64,000 nt of DNA from Cylindrotheca closterium (taxonomy: Eukaryota > Bacillariophyta > Bacillariophyceae > Bacillariales > Bacillariaceae). The notes beneath the pieces are model-generated. The model saw only the letters and a list, made by a program, of their open reading frames with translations, did no database searches and was not told the origin of the DNA. The stretch is from positions 550,467-614,466 of the forward strand of contig CAKOGP040001758.1 of assembly GCA_933822405.4 (NCBI GenBank). The letters run 5' to 3'. Made by a program: the position numbers and the translations under genes. How positions within the stretch are numbered: the first letter of the stretch is position 1; each line of letters opens with the position of its first letter. Below are positions 36,418-47,000 of the stretch, piece after piece.

Positions 36418-37902
36418 ATGGAAGGCACCTTGTCCAGTAGAAGACGTGGTTCCAAGGTCGTAACATGTTTTGTTATAGCATTTGCACTATCGCATCAGGC
36501 CCCCGAGGTTTCCCGAATGTTGACTGCAGAGCACAAGCCAAAGAGTGCTGGTCGTACTCGTGATCATCCATCATCGCGATCGTCCAACGTTGATGTGACC
36601 ATTCAGACGGACACTACTCACATGAAGGAGTCAACAAATCCAGTCTTGGAGCTATGGAATGAATACAAGGAGCAGCACTCGCACCGATCCCTTTCTCATG
36701 AATGGTGGGAGCTGAGAGAAAATGGTAATTTGGAGAATAAATCAAACATCGATTTGAATGGACGAAAGTTTTCGGTCGGCTTTTACAGCTGCCCGTTGCA
36801 AGCAGGGAATCGATTGCACCATTTCTTCAATTCACTGATATGGTCCATTGTGACGAATCGAACCATTCTTTATCGCTACTTTGATCAAAAGGCTTGCTTT
36901 TGGACTTCCCTAAGCGAAGGAGGTGGTGATTTGACAAAATGCCGTGTGGCCAACCAAGAAAAAGATTGCAATAAAATCCTGAAGCGGAATGATTGGATAC
37001 CTTCTTTTGACGAATGGAAAACGAAGCTTCATGTAAAGAATATGACGTCCTTTTCGTTTTGGTCCACTGTTGACAAGCGACCTAAACATCGCCTATGGTC
37101 CAACGAGAGCGAGAAATATGCGGGAATTGTGGACGTCAGAGATGATCTAATGGTAAACTATGCACCGATGTTGGGACAAGATGCAGCAATTTTACAGTAT
37201 GCACAAAAGCGAAAGTACTTGCTGTCGACACAGAAAGCCCAAAATCGAGCAAAGCAGCTACTTTCTTTGGGTGAAGATTACCTGTACGGCATGCTGTTTG
37301 AACATTGCTTCCAATTCCGGACATCCATTCTCCAAGAAGAAAAGAGTCCACTCTCCCCGACGAATGATACTGATGGCGTAGCTACAGCAGTGGTTAATCA
37401 CGAAAGTCTCAACGCGCCAATTATGATAGCAGTGCATTCACGACATTCCAAGACCAGTGACGATGGCTCCAAAATCAAACGTGAAACCAAGTGTTTGGAT
37501 CAATTACTCAAAACAATGAAGACGTCAAATGATTCAAAATCAGAGTGTGTCGTCGTATTGTTATCAGACCGGCCAAAGACGTTGACTTTGCTTCAAGAAT
37601 ACCTCGCACAAAACTATTCCCAATGTACATCCTTGATCGCAAAACACGAAGAAGGAGAGTCTTGGAGGCCAGAACACGGCCCATTTGCTGGAGTCGGCTT
37701 CTATCAAGACTTGGCACTGGTAAAAAACACAATACAATCTCTTCCAGAGTCACCGCGATCACAAGTGGGCTTTATCGGATCTCACCATCGGTCATCCAGT
37801 CAGCTTGTTCGGGAAATCTTGGTCTATCAACAACTAAGTCGAAACACAGAATATGAACCCACGGTTGATGAAATAGCTCCTATCGCTACATGCTATCTAT
37901 GA
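36418..37902 (+). CDS. Putative Golgi glycosyltransferase (fucosyltransferase-like), low certainty
   Basis: Start set at the ATG at 36418 (494 aa). A basic start (SRRRGSK) and a hydrophobic segment suggest a type II membrane anchor. Conserved-looking blocks are VGFYSCPLQAGNRLHHFFNS, WSIVTNRTILYRYFD, IMIAVHSRHSK, CVVVLLSDRPKTL, DLALVKNTIQSL and FIGSHHRSSSQLVREIL. Their order (acceptor/substrate loop, HSRH in place of HxRxxD, a nucleotide-binding half, a late FIGSxxSxxS) recalls the GT-B fucosyltransferases of the O-FucT/FUT8 type. Potential N-glycosylation sites are present. I could not fix the family, so substrate is unknown. Confidence 0.55.
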   Translation: MEGTLSSRRRGSKVVTCFVIAFALSHQAPEVSRMLTAEHKPKSAGRTRDHPSSRSSNVDVTIQTDTTHMKESTNPVLELWNEYKEQHSHRSLSHEWWELRENGNLENKSNIDLNGRKFSVGFYSCPLQAGNRLHHFFNSLIWSIVTNRTILYRYFDQKACFWTSLSEGGGDLTKCRVANQEKDCNKILKRNDWIPSFDEWKTKLHVKNMTSFSFWSTVDKRPKHRLWSNESEKYAGIVDVRDDLMVNYAPMLGQDAAILQYAQKRKYLLSTQKAQNRAKQLLSLGEDYLYGMLFEHCFQFRTSILQEEKSPLSPTNDTDGVATAVVNHESLNAPIMIAVHSRHSKTSDDGSKIKRETKCLDQLLKTMKTSNDSKSECVVVLLSDRPKTLTLLQEYLAQNYSQCTSLIAKHEEGESWRPEHGPFAGVGFYQDLALVKNTIQSLPESPRSQVGFIGSHHRSSSQLVREILVYQQLSRNTEYEPTVDEIAPIATCYL

Positions 37903-38360
37903 TGAGCCAGAAAATAGCTGCACTGGCGGTGAGACGACCAAATGCACATGTCTGAGCTGTCCAAGGCCTCTCTTTTCATTTCTAGACTTGAGAATGGATA
38001 CAGCCACCAGCACGCCGTTCACTGGTGGTAGAGAAGAACAAGCCAGGCGTCAGGAGTGCGCCAGAAGGAAATGTTGTAACGCATCACCCTCTATTTCATC
38101 TGAACATGAACACGGATTTACTGGAATCTGGTTTTAAAACTACAATAGTGGCTCGGGATATTCTAATCCCGTGCCACATTTCTCTAATATCGGTAAAGGT
38201 ACCAATAGGTACCTGGCACCGGTACAAGTGCCGGTAGGTGCCTGCGTATAAAAATATTTTAACGCTAAGTCAGTCCTTTATCACGATTCAAAATTTTCAA
38301 AATCTGGATCCATTGTTATCATTGCCATCGACACAATTTTTCTGTGAGAGAAATAAAAAG
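37903..38360. other. Intergenic region with GTAC palindromes
   Basis: 458 bp. A dense cluster of short palindromic words (GGTACC, GGCACC, CCGGTA, GGTGCC) spans about 38196-38242. The rest holds no gene. Confidence 0.45.
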
Positions 38361-39236
38361 ATGTATTCAACACTGGGGCCAACCAAGGCTTCATCGCCAT
38401 TGGAAGCGAATATTATGGATCGTGGATCAGAAATCCTGAAGAGTCATCTGAATAGATGTGATCAAATGGAAATCATTCAAACCCGCCGTGGTTGGTGCCA
38501 AGATGATTTGGGCTGTGCTCCCAGAACAGAGTTCAACTACTTTGTAGGGAAAGATCATGTTGCAACATCACTGGAGGATTCCGATCCATGCTATCGCATA
38601 TTCTGCAATGGTATTCACCCATTTATAATGGAGGTAAAGGAACTCCATTCTGGATTGAACATTCTCACAGTGGAACGGCCATTTGCTTGCCACGCGTCAA
38701 ATTGCAAGTGTTGCTGCTACCAAGAAGCTTCGTTCTTTAGTGACGATGACTTCCTCGGACGCATTGAAGAGCAGTTTTATTGCTGGTATGTTTGTGATGG
38801 GTTCCAACTCGTAACGTTTCACTGTATGTACATTACCTTACAACTATGTTACTTTCTACTGTACAGCATTCCTCAGTTTGTTGTGTATGACAATGTCAAC
38901 AGACCAATGTACAAAATTCACCCTCCCACTTGCTGTTCTGGTATCTTCATTGATTGCTGTGCTGAAGGAAACCCGTTTGGCCGCGGCTGTTGTCGGCAGT
39001 CCTTTCGAGTCTACCCTTTCTCGCAAGAGAACACCGACGATGATGCTCCGTTTGTCGGAAAAATACTCAAGAAGCCCATTTCAGTACTTGTGGAAATGTT
39101 TACGAATTCGGAGATATATGTTCTAGACTTTCCAAGTGATTCGAGTGCCGCACAAAAAGGCACTTTGATCGGATCCACCATTTTTCTCAATTCCATCTTC
39201 TTCCAAGGCGAACATTCTAATGGTATTGGAGCTTGA
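38361..39236 (+). CDS. Phospholipid scramblase
   Basis: Start at the ATG at 38361; exons 38361..38785 and 38867..39236 around an 81-bp GT-AG intron (GTATGT to TACAG), giving 264 aa. The intron has a length divisible by three and no stop, so a retained form would add 27 residues. The scramblase domain is clear: CYRIFCNGIHPFIMEVKELH, the cysteine cluster CHASNCKCCCYQEA, PQFVVYDNVNRPMYKI, CCSGIFIDCCAE and ILKKPISVLVEM to the end. Scramblases move phospholipids between leaflets in a Ca-dependent way; the cysteines are palmitoylation sites in animal members. Location is likely the plasma membrane. Confidence 0.92.
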   Translation: MYSTLGPTKASSPLEANIMDRGSEILKSHLNRCDQMEIIQTRRGWCQDDLGCAPRTEFNYFVGKDHVATSLEDSDPCYRIFCNGIHPFIMEVKELHSGLNILTVERPFACHASNCKCCCYQEASFFSDDDFLGRIEEQFYCWYVCDGFQLVTFHCMYITLQLCYFLLYSIPQFVVYDNVNRPMYKIHPPTCCSGIFIDCCAEGNPFGRGCCRQSFRVYPFSQENTDDDAPFVGKILKKPISVLVEMFTNSEIYVLDFPSDSSAAQKGTLIGSTIFLNSIFFQGEHSNGIGA

Positions 39237-39303
39237 GTTACCGAATCAATTAATCAATCATAGCATCAGTACAATGTAATGCACAAACCATTTGCCTTTT
39301 TGG

Positions 39304-40788
39304 TTAGTATTTGGATCTTCCGTTACTCCAAACCGCTGGATTGCGAACAACGCATCGAATCAAGTCTTCAGTCCCACCAGATTCATTATTCAAGTACAAA
39401 TAATCCAACGCCGAATGTCCCCAATGATCTTTGTAGTGATGTATATCCTTGTACTTTTTCAGCAGAGCCAGCCAAAGGTCCTTGCTAGGCCGCTTGGACA
39501 ACGCCAATATGTGAAATGGTGTAAGCCCAAAGCAATCGACCGTTTTCGGATCGGACCTTGAACCACTTTGCTCCATTGCTTGTACTAGCTGGTCCATTGC
39601 GTTGGAGTAGAACGAATGAAAGTAGCAAACGGTATGGAGTGGTAGACCTTCAAAGCGCTTTCGAATCATCTGGGGAATCTCATGAGTCGCAAAGCCTGTA
39701 AAGCATCCTCCCCACACGTGCCGCCCAACGACCTCCACAGTCGAAGGAATGACCCCATTCTTCAGCGCTTCGCAAGACGCAAACGCAAAATCACCAATCT
39801 CTTGTAACGCATTGGGTAGCTCAATGGACAAAAGGTTGGTACATCCAGAGAAAGCGTGACCACCAATCACTTTGAGGGTGATTGGAAGTCTCACGTGCGT
39901 CAGGGATTTGCAGTTTCGAAAGACTGCTTTCTGAATCCTTTGCACCTGCCCCAATTCCACATGGCGGAGTCGATAGCAGTCTAGAAAGGTGCTAGTTTCT
40001 AGGATGCAAACTGTGAGTGGAATAGCAATGTATTCCAAAGCTATACAATGCGCAAAGGCCATCGGACCCAGCACTTGAAGACCTTTCGTCGGTAAGTGGA
40101 TGGAAACCATCTTTTCGCAGCCATGGAATGCAGACTCCTGAATTGCCGACACTGATTCAGGAATGGCAACGGCAATCAAAGATATACAGCCGAAAAAGGC
40201 AGCTTTTCCAATGAGCGTCAAGAGTCCATGGCCGTGCATTTCCACTTGTTGAAGGCCCTGGCAACCGAAAAATGATGCATCTCCAATCTGTCGAACAGTA
40301 TATGGAAGCTGTATTGTTTTCAAGCTTAAACATTGGTAAAAGCATCTCTCCTTCATGACTTCTAATCCCACCAATATTTCCACTAGCTTCAATTTGGATG
40401 CGCACAGAAGGAATGCCATTGATGGTAAAACCTTGCAGTCTGCTTGGATTCGTACTTGCACGACATCGTCTGGGACCAGATCTTGATCTGCTTGACCTGC
40501 GTACAGGTACGTTGAAGGCATGATCAAAAGATTTGTATGCTCTTGTAGCTTTTCTTTTGCGATATGTGCGTACTTGCTGCAAAAGTTGGTTGCGATGCTA
40601 GAGTATACTTTAGAGTATACTGTAGGTACCCAAAGCAAATAATTGGGGGTCGTGACATGATTCGTTGGATTCAACTCTCTCAGACTATAGCTCAACGCCT
40701 CCTTTCTCGTTTCACCATCGTTCCCTAAAACGTAACACATAAAGTCGTCGAGACACAAGAAGGCTTGCCCGTGCATTTTTTCTTGCAT
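39304..40788 (-). CDS. BspA-like leucine-rich repeat protein
   Basis: Start set at the first ATG (MQEKMHGQAF), 494 aa. The middle (about 90-350) is a run of BspA-type (LRR_5) repeats of about 23 residues: IGDASFFGCQGLQQVEM, IGKAAFFGCISLIAVAIP, IGGHAFSGCTNLLSIELP, IGDFAFASCEALKNGVIP. The C-terminal part (HTVCYFHS, DCFGLTPFHILALS, HWGHSALDYLYLNN) is an ankyrin-like end that is common in the large diatom families of these proteins. No signal peptide or membrane helix. Probably a binding protein; the partner is unknown. A short open frame lies immediately upstream on the same strand. Confidence 0.85.
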   Translation of the reverse strand: MQEKMHGQAFLCLDDFMCYVLGNDGETRKEALSYSLRELNPTNHVTTPNYLLWVPTVYSKVYSSIATNFCSKYAHIAKEKLQEHTNLLIMPSTYLYAGQADQDLVPDDVVQVRIQADCKVLPSMAFLLCASKLKLVEILVGLEVMKERCFYQCLSLKTIQLPYTVRQIGDASFFGCQGLQQVEMHGHGLLTLIGKAAFFGCISLIAVAIPESVSAIQESAFHGCEKMVSIHLPTKGLQVLGPMAFAHCIALEYIAIPLTVCILETSTFLDCYRLRHVELGQVQRIQKAVFRNCKSLTHVRLPITLKVIGGHAFSGCTNLLSIELPNALQEIGDFAFASCEALKNGVIPSTVEVVGRHVWGGCFTGFATHEIPQMIRKRFEGLPLHTVCYFHSFYSNAMDQLVQAMEQSGSRSDPKTVDCFGLTPFHILALSKRPSKDLWLALLKKYKDIHHYKDHWGHSALDYLYLNNESGGTEDLIRCVVRNPAVWSNGRSKY

Positions 40789-40803
40789 TTGTGTCAAAGA
40801 TTC

Positions 40804-41025
40804 TCAGTCTTTGAGACTGACTAATTCATTCAACGCCATAGTGAATCCCGTTTCCAAAGCCAGGATGACAATGCCCTTGGGGATTTTTCTTGGTTGCAGA
40901 AGAATTTTTTCCCTTGAGATGATGAGGGGAAGCAGGACAGCGTCTTTGGACGCAGCCAAGGCTACAGCATTGACAACAACTGAAATGAAATTCAAAATAA
41001 GGATGCGATTGATTGATTCGTTCAT
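40804..41025 (-). CDS. Small ORF upstream of the BspA-like gene, possibly a gene fragment
   Basis: 73 aa, ATG start, ending 15 bases before the start of the BspA-like gene on the same strand. It is rich in Val, Leu and Ile and has FPKG-like spacing (RKIPKGIVILALETGFTMALNELV). The composition resembles the tail region seen in some diatom BspA-like proteins, so it may be the remnant of a neighbouring copy, or a 5' exon. No donor-acceptor pair joining it to the downstream gene was found. Confidence 0.3.
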   Translation of the reverse strand: MNESINRILILNFISVVVNAVALAASKDAVLLPLIISREKILLQPRKIPKGIVILALETGFTMALNELVSLKD

Positions 41026-41221
41026 TCAAATTCTTCACAATTCAAAGTAGTCGTACCAGTCAACTTTATAACGGACAATGGGAAGTTGTCGAACACACCC
41101 AAACCCAAAACCTCGACATCATCAAATCCATCTCCTCCTCCTTCTTCTGTATCAGCCCAGTACTATAGCATCTCTGCTGTAGATCAAAGCAAGCGATTTA
41201 TATCTTAGTCGGTTCCTTGAT

Positions 41222-43576
41222 TTGCTTCAGTCTGTGCCCAAGATTCGGTCTTCCCAATTCAACACGCAGCTCCCACAATGGGAGGCAATTGTGTCAAGCG
41301 TTGACGATCATAGTGCGGGAGAAAATGACAACAGCTTTGTACCACCTGTATTTGAACCATGGGGTGATGGGGACCATTCAGAACCAGCGTTTTGGGACGA
41401 AGACGTGGCTAATACTTTCGTAAACTTCAGTGAAAGGGACAGCCATTCGAATGAATTGAATGATACTGCAGGACAAGATAATGATGGCCAAAATGTAACG
41501 CAAGATGAACGCAATTCACGACCACAGTATGTCGTTGACGAAGAGCCGAAGGATGAGCTGCTGGATCAGTCCTTTCTCCCTGATGTAGAAGGCAATCTTG
41601 TGCAAAGCATTGGTGAAAACAGTGAGGAACTGGGGTTTCTGGATTCCCATGGCCTGGACTCAGCCATTGACAGCTTGGGGAAAGACGCATCCCACTTGGC
41701 AACCGGTGATCACGGCCATATGGACCAACCAGCGAGTCCGCTTTCTGAAGCTTCGAGTAGCAGCTTAGAACAGCAAGCAAATTCAACAATTGATCTCGAT
41801 ACTGAAGAGCTCTATGCGGACCTAGCCAGTCTCGATCTTACGACTCTGAAAGATCCACCGGTTTACTCTGATGAAGTGAAGAATGGAGCACAAAATCCAG
41901 ACCCGATACTCCTAGCCAATCTTGAAGACGAGGGAGAATCTGATGACGATGACGAAGCCGAAACTCAGCCGCTGGACGTGGCCCTACAGAGCCATCGAGA
42001 ACATAATGATCTGGCGGTACAAGGACCGTCATCAATATTCCAAGTGGATGATGATCCGGGTGATCCAATGTGCAGCATCACTATTCCAGCTTCTGACGTT
42101 CAAAAGAAGAATCACGACCACCACGGTCAACAGAAAGATGACAAAGACTCTGGATTTATATCTCAAGATGGCAGCTCGACACGACGAGAAGCTTGGGCCG
42201 CTGCACAATGTGTTTTGAAAACCTATGGTCTCGTTGAAGGATTCCCGAAAAAGGAGCGGCAATGTGAAGGACACAAGGATACCATCTTTGGCGTCTCCTT
42301 TTCGGAATGCGGCTCCTATTGCGCAACGGCCAGTCAAGACTCCACCATCAAGGTGTGGGACGTCCGAAACAAGACCCTGTTAGCTACTTTGGAAGGACAT
42401 TCAAAGGACTTCGAGTGTCTGCGTGTGGCCTGGGCGTCACATTCGTGGTCCAACAAAGTATTGGATCGCAATTCCAACTTTAAGTATTTGCTGGCTTCTA
42501 GTGGCGCCGATGGTACCGTTCGATTGTGGGCCTGTCAAGATCCTAGAATCACGCCAGGTCAAAAAGGTGGGTGGCAATGCTACCTGACGTTGGACCATTC
42601 GCAATTTGCGGTCAAACGCACCAGTGCGGCCGAGGCTCAAGACAAACCACAAATATATACGTTGGATTTCATTAATCACTGGGAAGCCTTTGACACCTCT
42701 GGAGAAGATTCTTCGCCAAGCTCATTTCTCATTACATGTTCGGATGATTATCTACATTTTTGGACTTTGGATGGATTGTCCACATTGGAGCCCACGTGCC
42801 CCGATCGGCTGACTCTGAAAGAAGTCATAAGTCTTAAATTTGGATCCATTGGTCAATATGGTTACGGTGTCAGTGTTACAAATGTCACGGTGACTGATCA
42901 TAGTACCACTACATTGGAAGGTGACAATGCTGATTCTGCGGGAAACACTTTTGGTGGAGACCGCAATCCCAACAATGTGGTCTACGTCTTTGATGCTTCC
43001 TTTTGCCCAGCCAATGGACTTGTTGGCGTGGCTCTATCCGATGGAACTCTTCGTTTGATCAATGGCCGTGGCATTTGTGTCTGCATTCTCTGTGTCGCCA
43101 ATTCCCAATCGCATTTGAAGTCATTTTGCTGGGATCGAAATGGGTCTCGGTTGGTCACGACTGTGGCCACGGGACAATTGGTGTCCTGGGAATTGCGTTT
43201 GAACGACGAGGCACATCAAAATGGCTACACCAAGGCAGACCATGTATGTACATTTGAGGGTGGCCACGCAGCAGGCCGTCCTCTGTTTGGTGCTCGGTAC
43301 TATGGTGGAGACACCGAAGAGTTGATTCTCTCATGGAGTGTGGATGGCTCATTGTGTCTTTGGGATTCCCAATCGCATGGCCATGTGAAATCACCAATCG
43401 CCGTCTTAAGGCAATATGATCACTCAATTTATGCTGTAGAAGTCCATGCGAACCAATCCACTGCGGTAGGAGGCGCCGAAAGCGACTGCTGTTCCCATGG
43501 GGTTCCACTCTACCTGTACGAACAAAAAAATGAAAGAGGGAGGAATCAAGATCAAGCAAAGGAGGATATCGATTAA
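41222..43576 (+). CDS. WD40-repeat protein 1 (tandem paralogue)
   Basis: About 784 aa are open from 41222, but the first residue there is TTG and no in-frame ATG precedes residue 180, so a 5' exon is missing. A candidate is 41078..41148, spliced to 41209 over a 60-bp intron; this is unproven. The first 320 residues are acidic and unstructured. WD40 blades follow: GHKDTIFGVSFSECGSYCAT, ASQDSTIKVWDVRNKTLLAT, GHSKDFECLRVAWASHSW, LLASSGADGTVRLWACQDP, and a last part with ISWSVDGSLCLWDS-type strands. It shares this whole region with the next gene. Role: protein scaffold; partner unknown. Confidence 0.85.
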   Translation: MLQSVPKIRSSQFNTQLPQWEAIVSSVDDHSAGENDNSFVPPVFEPWGDGDHSEPAFWDEDVANTFVNFSERDSHSNELNDTAGQDNDGQNVTQDERNSRPQYVVDEEPKDELLDQSFLPDVEGNLVQSIGENSEELGFLDSHGLDSAIDSLGKDASHLATGDHGHMDQPASPLSEASSSSLEQQANSTIDLDTEELYADLASLDLTTLKDPPVYSDEVKNGAQNPDPILLANLEDEGESDDDDEAETQPLDVALQSHREHNDLAVQGPSSIFQVDDDPGDPMCSITIPASDVQKKNHDHHGQQKDDKDSGFISQDGSSTRREAWAAAQCVLKTYGLVEGFPKKERQCEGHKDTIFGVSFSECGSYCATASQDSTIKVWDVRNKTLLATLEGHSKDFECLRVAWASHSWSNKVLDRNSNFKYLLASSGADGTVRLWACQDPRITPGQKGGWQCYLTLDHSQFAVKRTSAAEAQDKPQIYTLDFINHWEAFDTSGEDSSPSSFLITCSDDYLHFWTLDGLSTLEPTCPDRLTLKEVISLKFGSIGQYGYGVSVTNVTVTDHSTTTLEGDNADSAGNTFGGDRNPNNVVYVFDASFCPANGLVGVALSDGTLRLINGRGICVCILCVANSQSHLKSFCWDRNGSRLVTTVATGQLVSWELRLNDEAHQNGYTKADHVCTFEGGHAAGRPLFGARYYGGDTEELILSWSVDGSLCLWDSQSHGHVKSPIAVLRQYDHSIYAVEVHANQSTAVGGAESDCCSHGVPLYLYEQKNERGRNQDQAKEDID

Positions 43577-44023
43577 ATGCCCACTTGACTTCATTGAGTA
43601 TCGATGTCATGGACAATTTCTTAGTAGATACATTTTTTTGCAGATAAGCAAAGCGATTGTTTGTCTACGATCCATTCTTAGTGTAAGGCCTTCTATGGGT
43701 TTCCAAAACAAGGAGTAGACGACTTCATGGACTCAAAAAACGCAATTGTTTAGGCCCAACTTTTTAACGCGCGAGGCCATTCGAATGCTTGAAACACGGA
43801 ACACTTTACAATTCACTCTACTACAACATCACTCTTTTGCTTGTCATTGCTTCTTTACTTTCTCCTTTTTGTCAATAAGAGAAGGTATCCAGATCCCAGC
43901 ATTGACAGCAGCAGTTCTCTTGCGAAACGTGTCAAGTCCACTCGATAGTCTACACGGTGTGTCCGACTTTTTAATCACATCACATCATCATTGTTTTTTT
44001 TTTCCAACCCATAATTCGTCAAG
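43577..44023. other. Spacer between the two WD40 genes
   Basis: About 450 bp: 3' UTR of WD40 gene 1, then the 5' region of gene 2 with a T-run (about 43994-44003) that fits a splice acceptor leading to TCAAG at 44019-44023. The short missing first exon of gene 2 must lie here or further left. No ATG-start exon could be fixed. Confidence 0.45.
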
Positions 44024-47000
44024 ATTGCGTCGCTCAAGCCCAACGTAGCAGTTTCGCTGCCCAAGGAGGAGGAGGACAAGGCGCCTCTATCCCCCAAGAC
44101 GACCCAAACCTCTGAAACAGTTGCGGTTGTTTCTCCGCCATCGTCACCGACTTTTGACTTTGACCATTTGGTCCAACAAATTGAACCCTTTGACGGCACT
44201 GATCCAATATCAGAAATTGATCCCTTCGCTTGGGATTTGGGAGACGACGTTGAATCTCTGGTGCTGGACGACGACGAATTGGCTGCCTTGTGGGATATTG
44301 GAGAGTCTACTAGTTTCGAGCCAACAGCAATAAGTGAAACTGTTGTAGTCACACAATCCCACGCAACTCCAACGGAACAAGTCCCGGAAATAAATTCATC
44401 AGTGGAGGAAGAAACAGTCGACGCCAAGACTGAAGAGCCACAAGAAAAAGAGCCAGAAGAAGCTGTTTCGGAAACCAAAACTGACAACAACAAAGAAGAG
44501 GAAGAAGGCAAGAAGGAAAAACCAACTGGTCCGCAACAACAAAAGCAAGGAACAGACGGATTGCCATCTTATTTATATTGCCAGCCCATTGCGAAGAACG
44601 GAGTCGAAGATTCACCACCACCTTGGCAAGAAATTCCGGAGGAAACCAAAGAATCATCGTCGACACTCAATCGAGAAAAACTGCTAGGCCAGTTGGCAGG
44701 TTTGGGTCTCGAGTCTCTGTCCCAGTTGGCATTATACTCGGACCGATTGAAGGGAACTGACCAAGACAACCTTTTGAGTATTTTAGAAGAGGTAACAGGT
44801 ATTGGGAACACGGAACGAGACTTGTTGGACTTGGATGCAGAAGATTTGTTTACCGAACTCAGCGATTTGGGATTTGGAGGTTTGGCTGAGATTGCTCGGG
44901 AAGCTTCCTACGAACCATCAACGCTCATTTGTCAACCCTGTGCCCCCAAACCTATTGATCCTACGAGCTTGACCAAGGAAGAAGAAAAAGAAGAGTCAAT
45001 AAAGCCTGCTGCGGATACCAGAGTAGAAACGAAAGAGGAACCAGAGTCATCAACCATACCTCCACCTGCAAAAGAAGAGACGGGAGGAATAGACTCAAAA
45101 TCCACCAACAGTCCAGCTAGCAAAAAGGGAGACGTGGAAAAAGACAAATCCAAAATAGACGAGAGACTGCAAATCCAACAGCAAAAGCTTGACATGGGGA
45201 CAGAGACAGCCCCCAAGATTGTCGAGCTCCAAGATGACATTGGTGGAAAGCCAAAAGCAAGAAGGAGCGATGGTCCATCACAGCCACCGAAAAAGCCTCG
45301 CCCAATCCCATTAAAACCAACCACATCAGTCACGGAAGAAGTGGAACAAGAGAGAACGGATAAGGGAAATGGCGAGAAAACACAAAGCGAAGAAGCCAAA
45401 ACGGCAGAGAGTGTTCGACAACAAGCGGCTTTGCGAATGACCTCTCAAATGTTCACACCTGGTAGAACCATTTCAGTCAAGGATGATTTGGAGAAGGAAA
45501 AGAGTCAAAAACAAGACGACAGAAAACCAGTTAATAACGCTCAGCAACCTCCGGCGCAGCCATCTGGAAAAGGTGCACCGTCCAAGAACGAAGCATTTCT
45601 GGCTCGTCTCCAGAAAAAGGAAGCGGACATCCAAAAGAGAGACCAGGAAGAACTGCAGGAAAGGCCACCATTGCACGTCACAGATGCCTTCAAAGGTTGC
45701 ACGCCCTGTATCCCCAACAACTTCCGCATCATATCTACAAAGGAACCGGAAGAGAAGTCGACTGACAGCGATTCAGAAGCTCCAACAGAAGCTCCATCAC
45801 AAGCGCCACCACAAGCGCAAAATGACGATATTACCGCTAGCCAGCAACATCCACAGCTGCGAGACAACCCAAGTGCACCACAGCAAGAGGAACATCAACA
45901 ATACGATGGCCATGAACAGCAATTTCAAAATTACAATCCAGCGAGGCCTGAAGCTTGGGATGTTGCGGATGGTCTCTTGAAGACGTTTGGACTTTTCGAA
46001 GGATGCAAGAAAAAGGAGCAAAGCTGTTTTGGTCACAAAGAAAAGATTTTTGGAGTTTCGTTTTCCGAATGCGGAAACTTTTGTGCCTCGGCCAGTCAAG
46101 ATTCCACCATTAATGTTTGGGATGTCAAGAAGAACAGTCTTTTGACTTCCTTGAAGGGACACTCGAAAGCCTATGAATGCCTTCGTGTGGTCTGGGCATC
46201 ACCGACATGGTCCAGCCACAGCTTGGATCGCACTTCCAATTTCAAGTACTTGTTGGCATCGAGTGGTGCGGATGGAACAGTTCGATTTTGGGCTTGTAAA
46301 GATCCGAGGATCAAACAAGGCGTGGAAGGAAGTTGGCACTGTTGTCTGACGTTTGACCACGCGGAGCCATCGAGCCAAAAGCAATCCGAGGTTGACAAGG
46401 AACTCGGTGCGATTGCCGAAGACGAGGAAAAGGAAGAGGAGGAGGATAAGGACAACGACAAGCCGCAAGTGTATTCGCTACAGTTCATTGATCACTGGCA
46501 AGCCTTCAACAACAAAATGGATGGAGATGCGCAGAATTCCTTTTTCATGACATCGTCGGATGATTATGTTCACTTTTGGGAACTGGAGATCAAGTCTGGC
46601 ATGGAACAAGTGCTGACCATGGGAGAAGATCAAGAAATATCTTTGAAGCTTCGTCCCGATGAAATGGGCCTAAAGGAAGTATTCAGCTTGCACTTTGGAG
46701 ACATGAACCAATATTTCTACGGTGTGGAAATTGTGAATGTTACCAAACAAGGTCTTGGAATTGGCGGCGGCGGCAGCGGAGATCATACGAACGACTCTTC
46801 CCCTGCTAAAGCATTTGGTGGAGAGAGGAATCCTGATAAAAAGGTCTATGTATTTGATGCCTCATACTGTCCCGCCATTGGACTGTTGGGAGTTGCCCTC
46901 TCGGATGGATCCCTTCGTTTGCACAATGGTCGTGGACATTGCGTATCCGTCATGAACTTGCCCGGTGTGAATTCTCATCTCACATCATTTAGTTGGGATC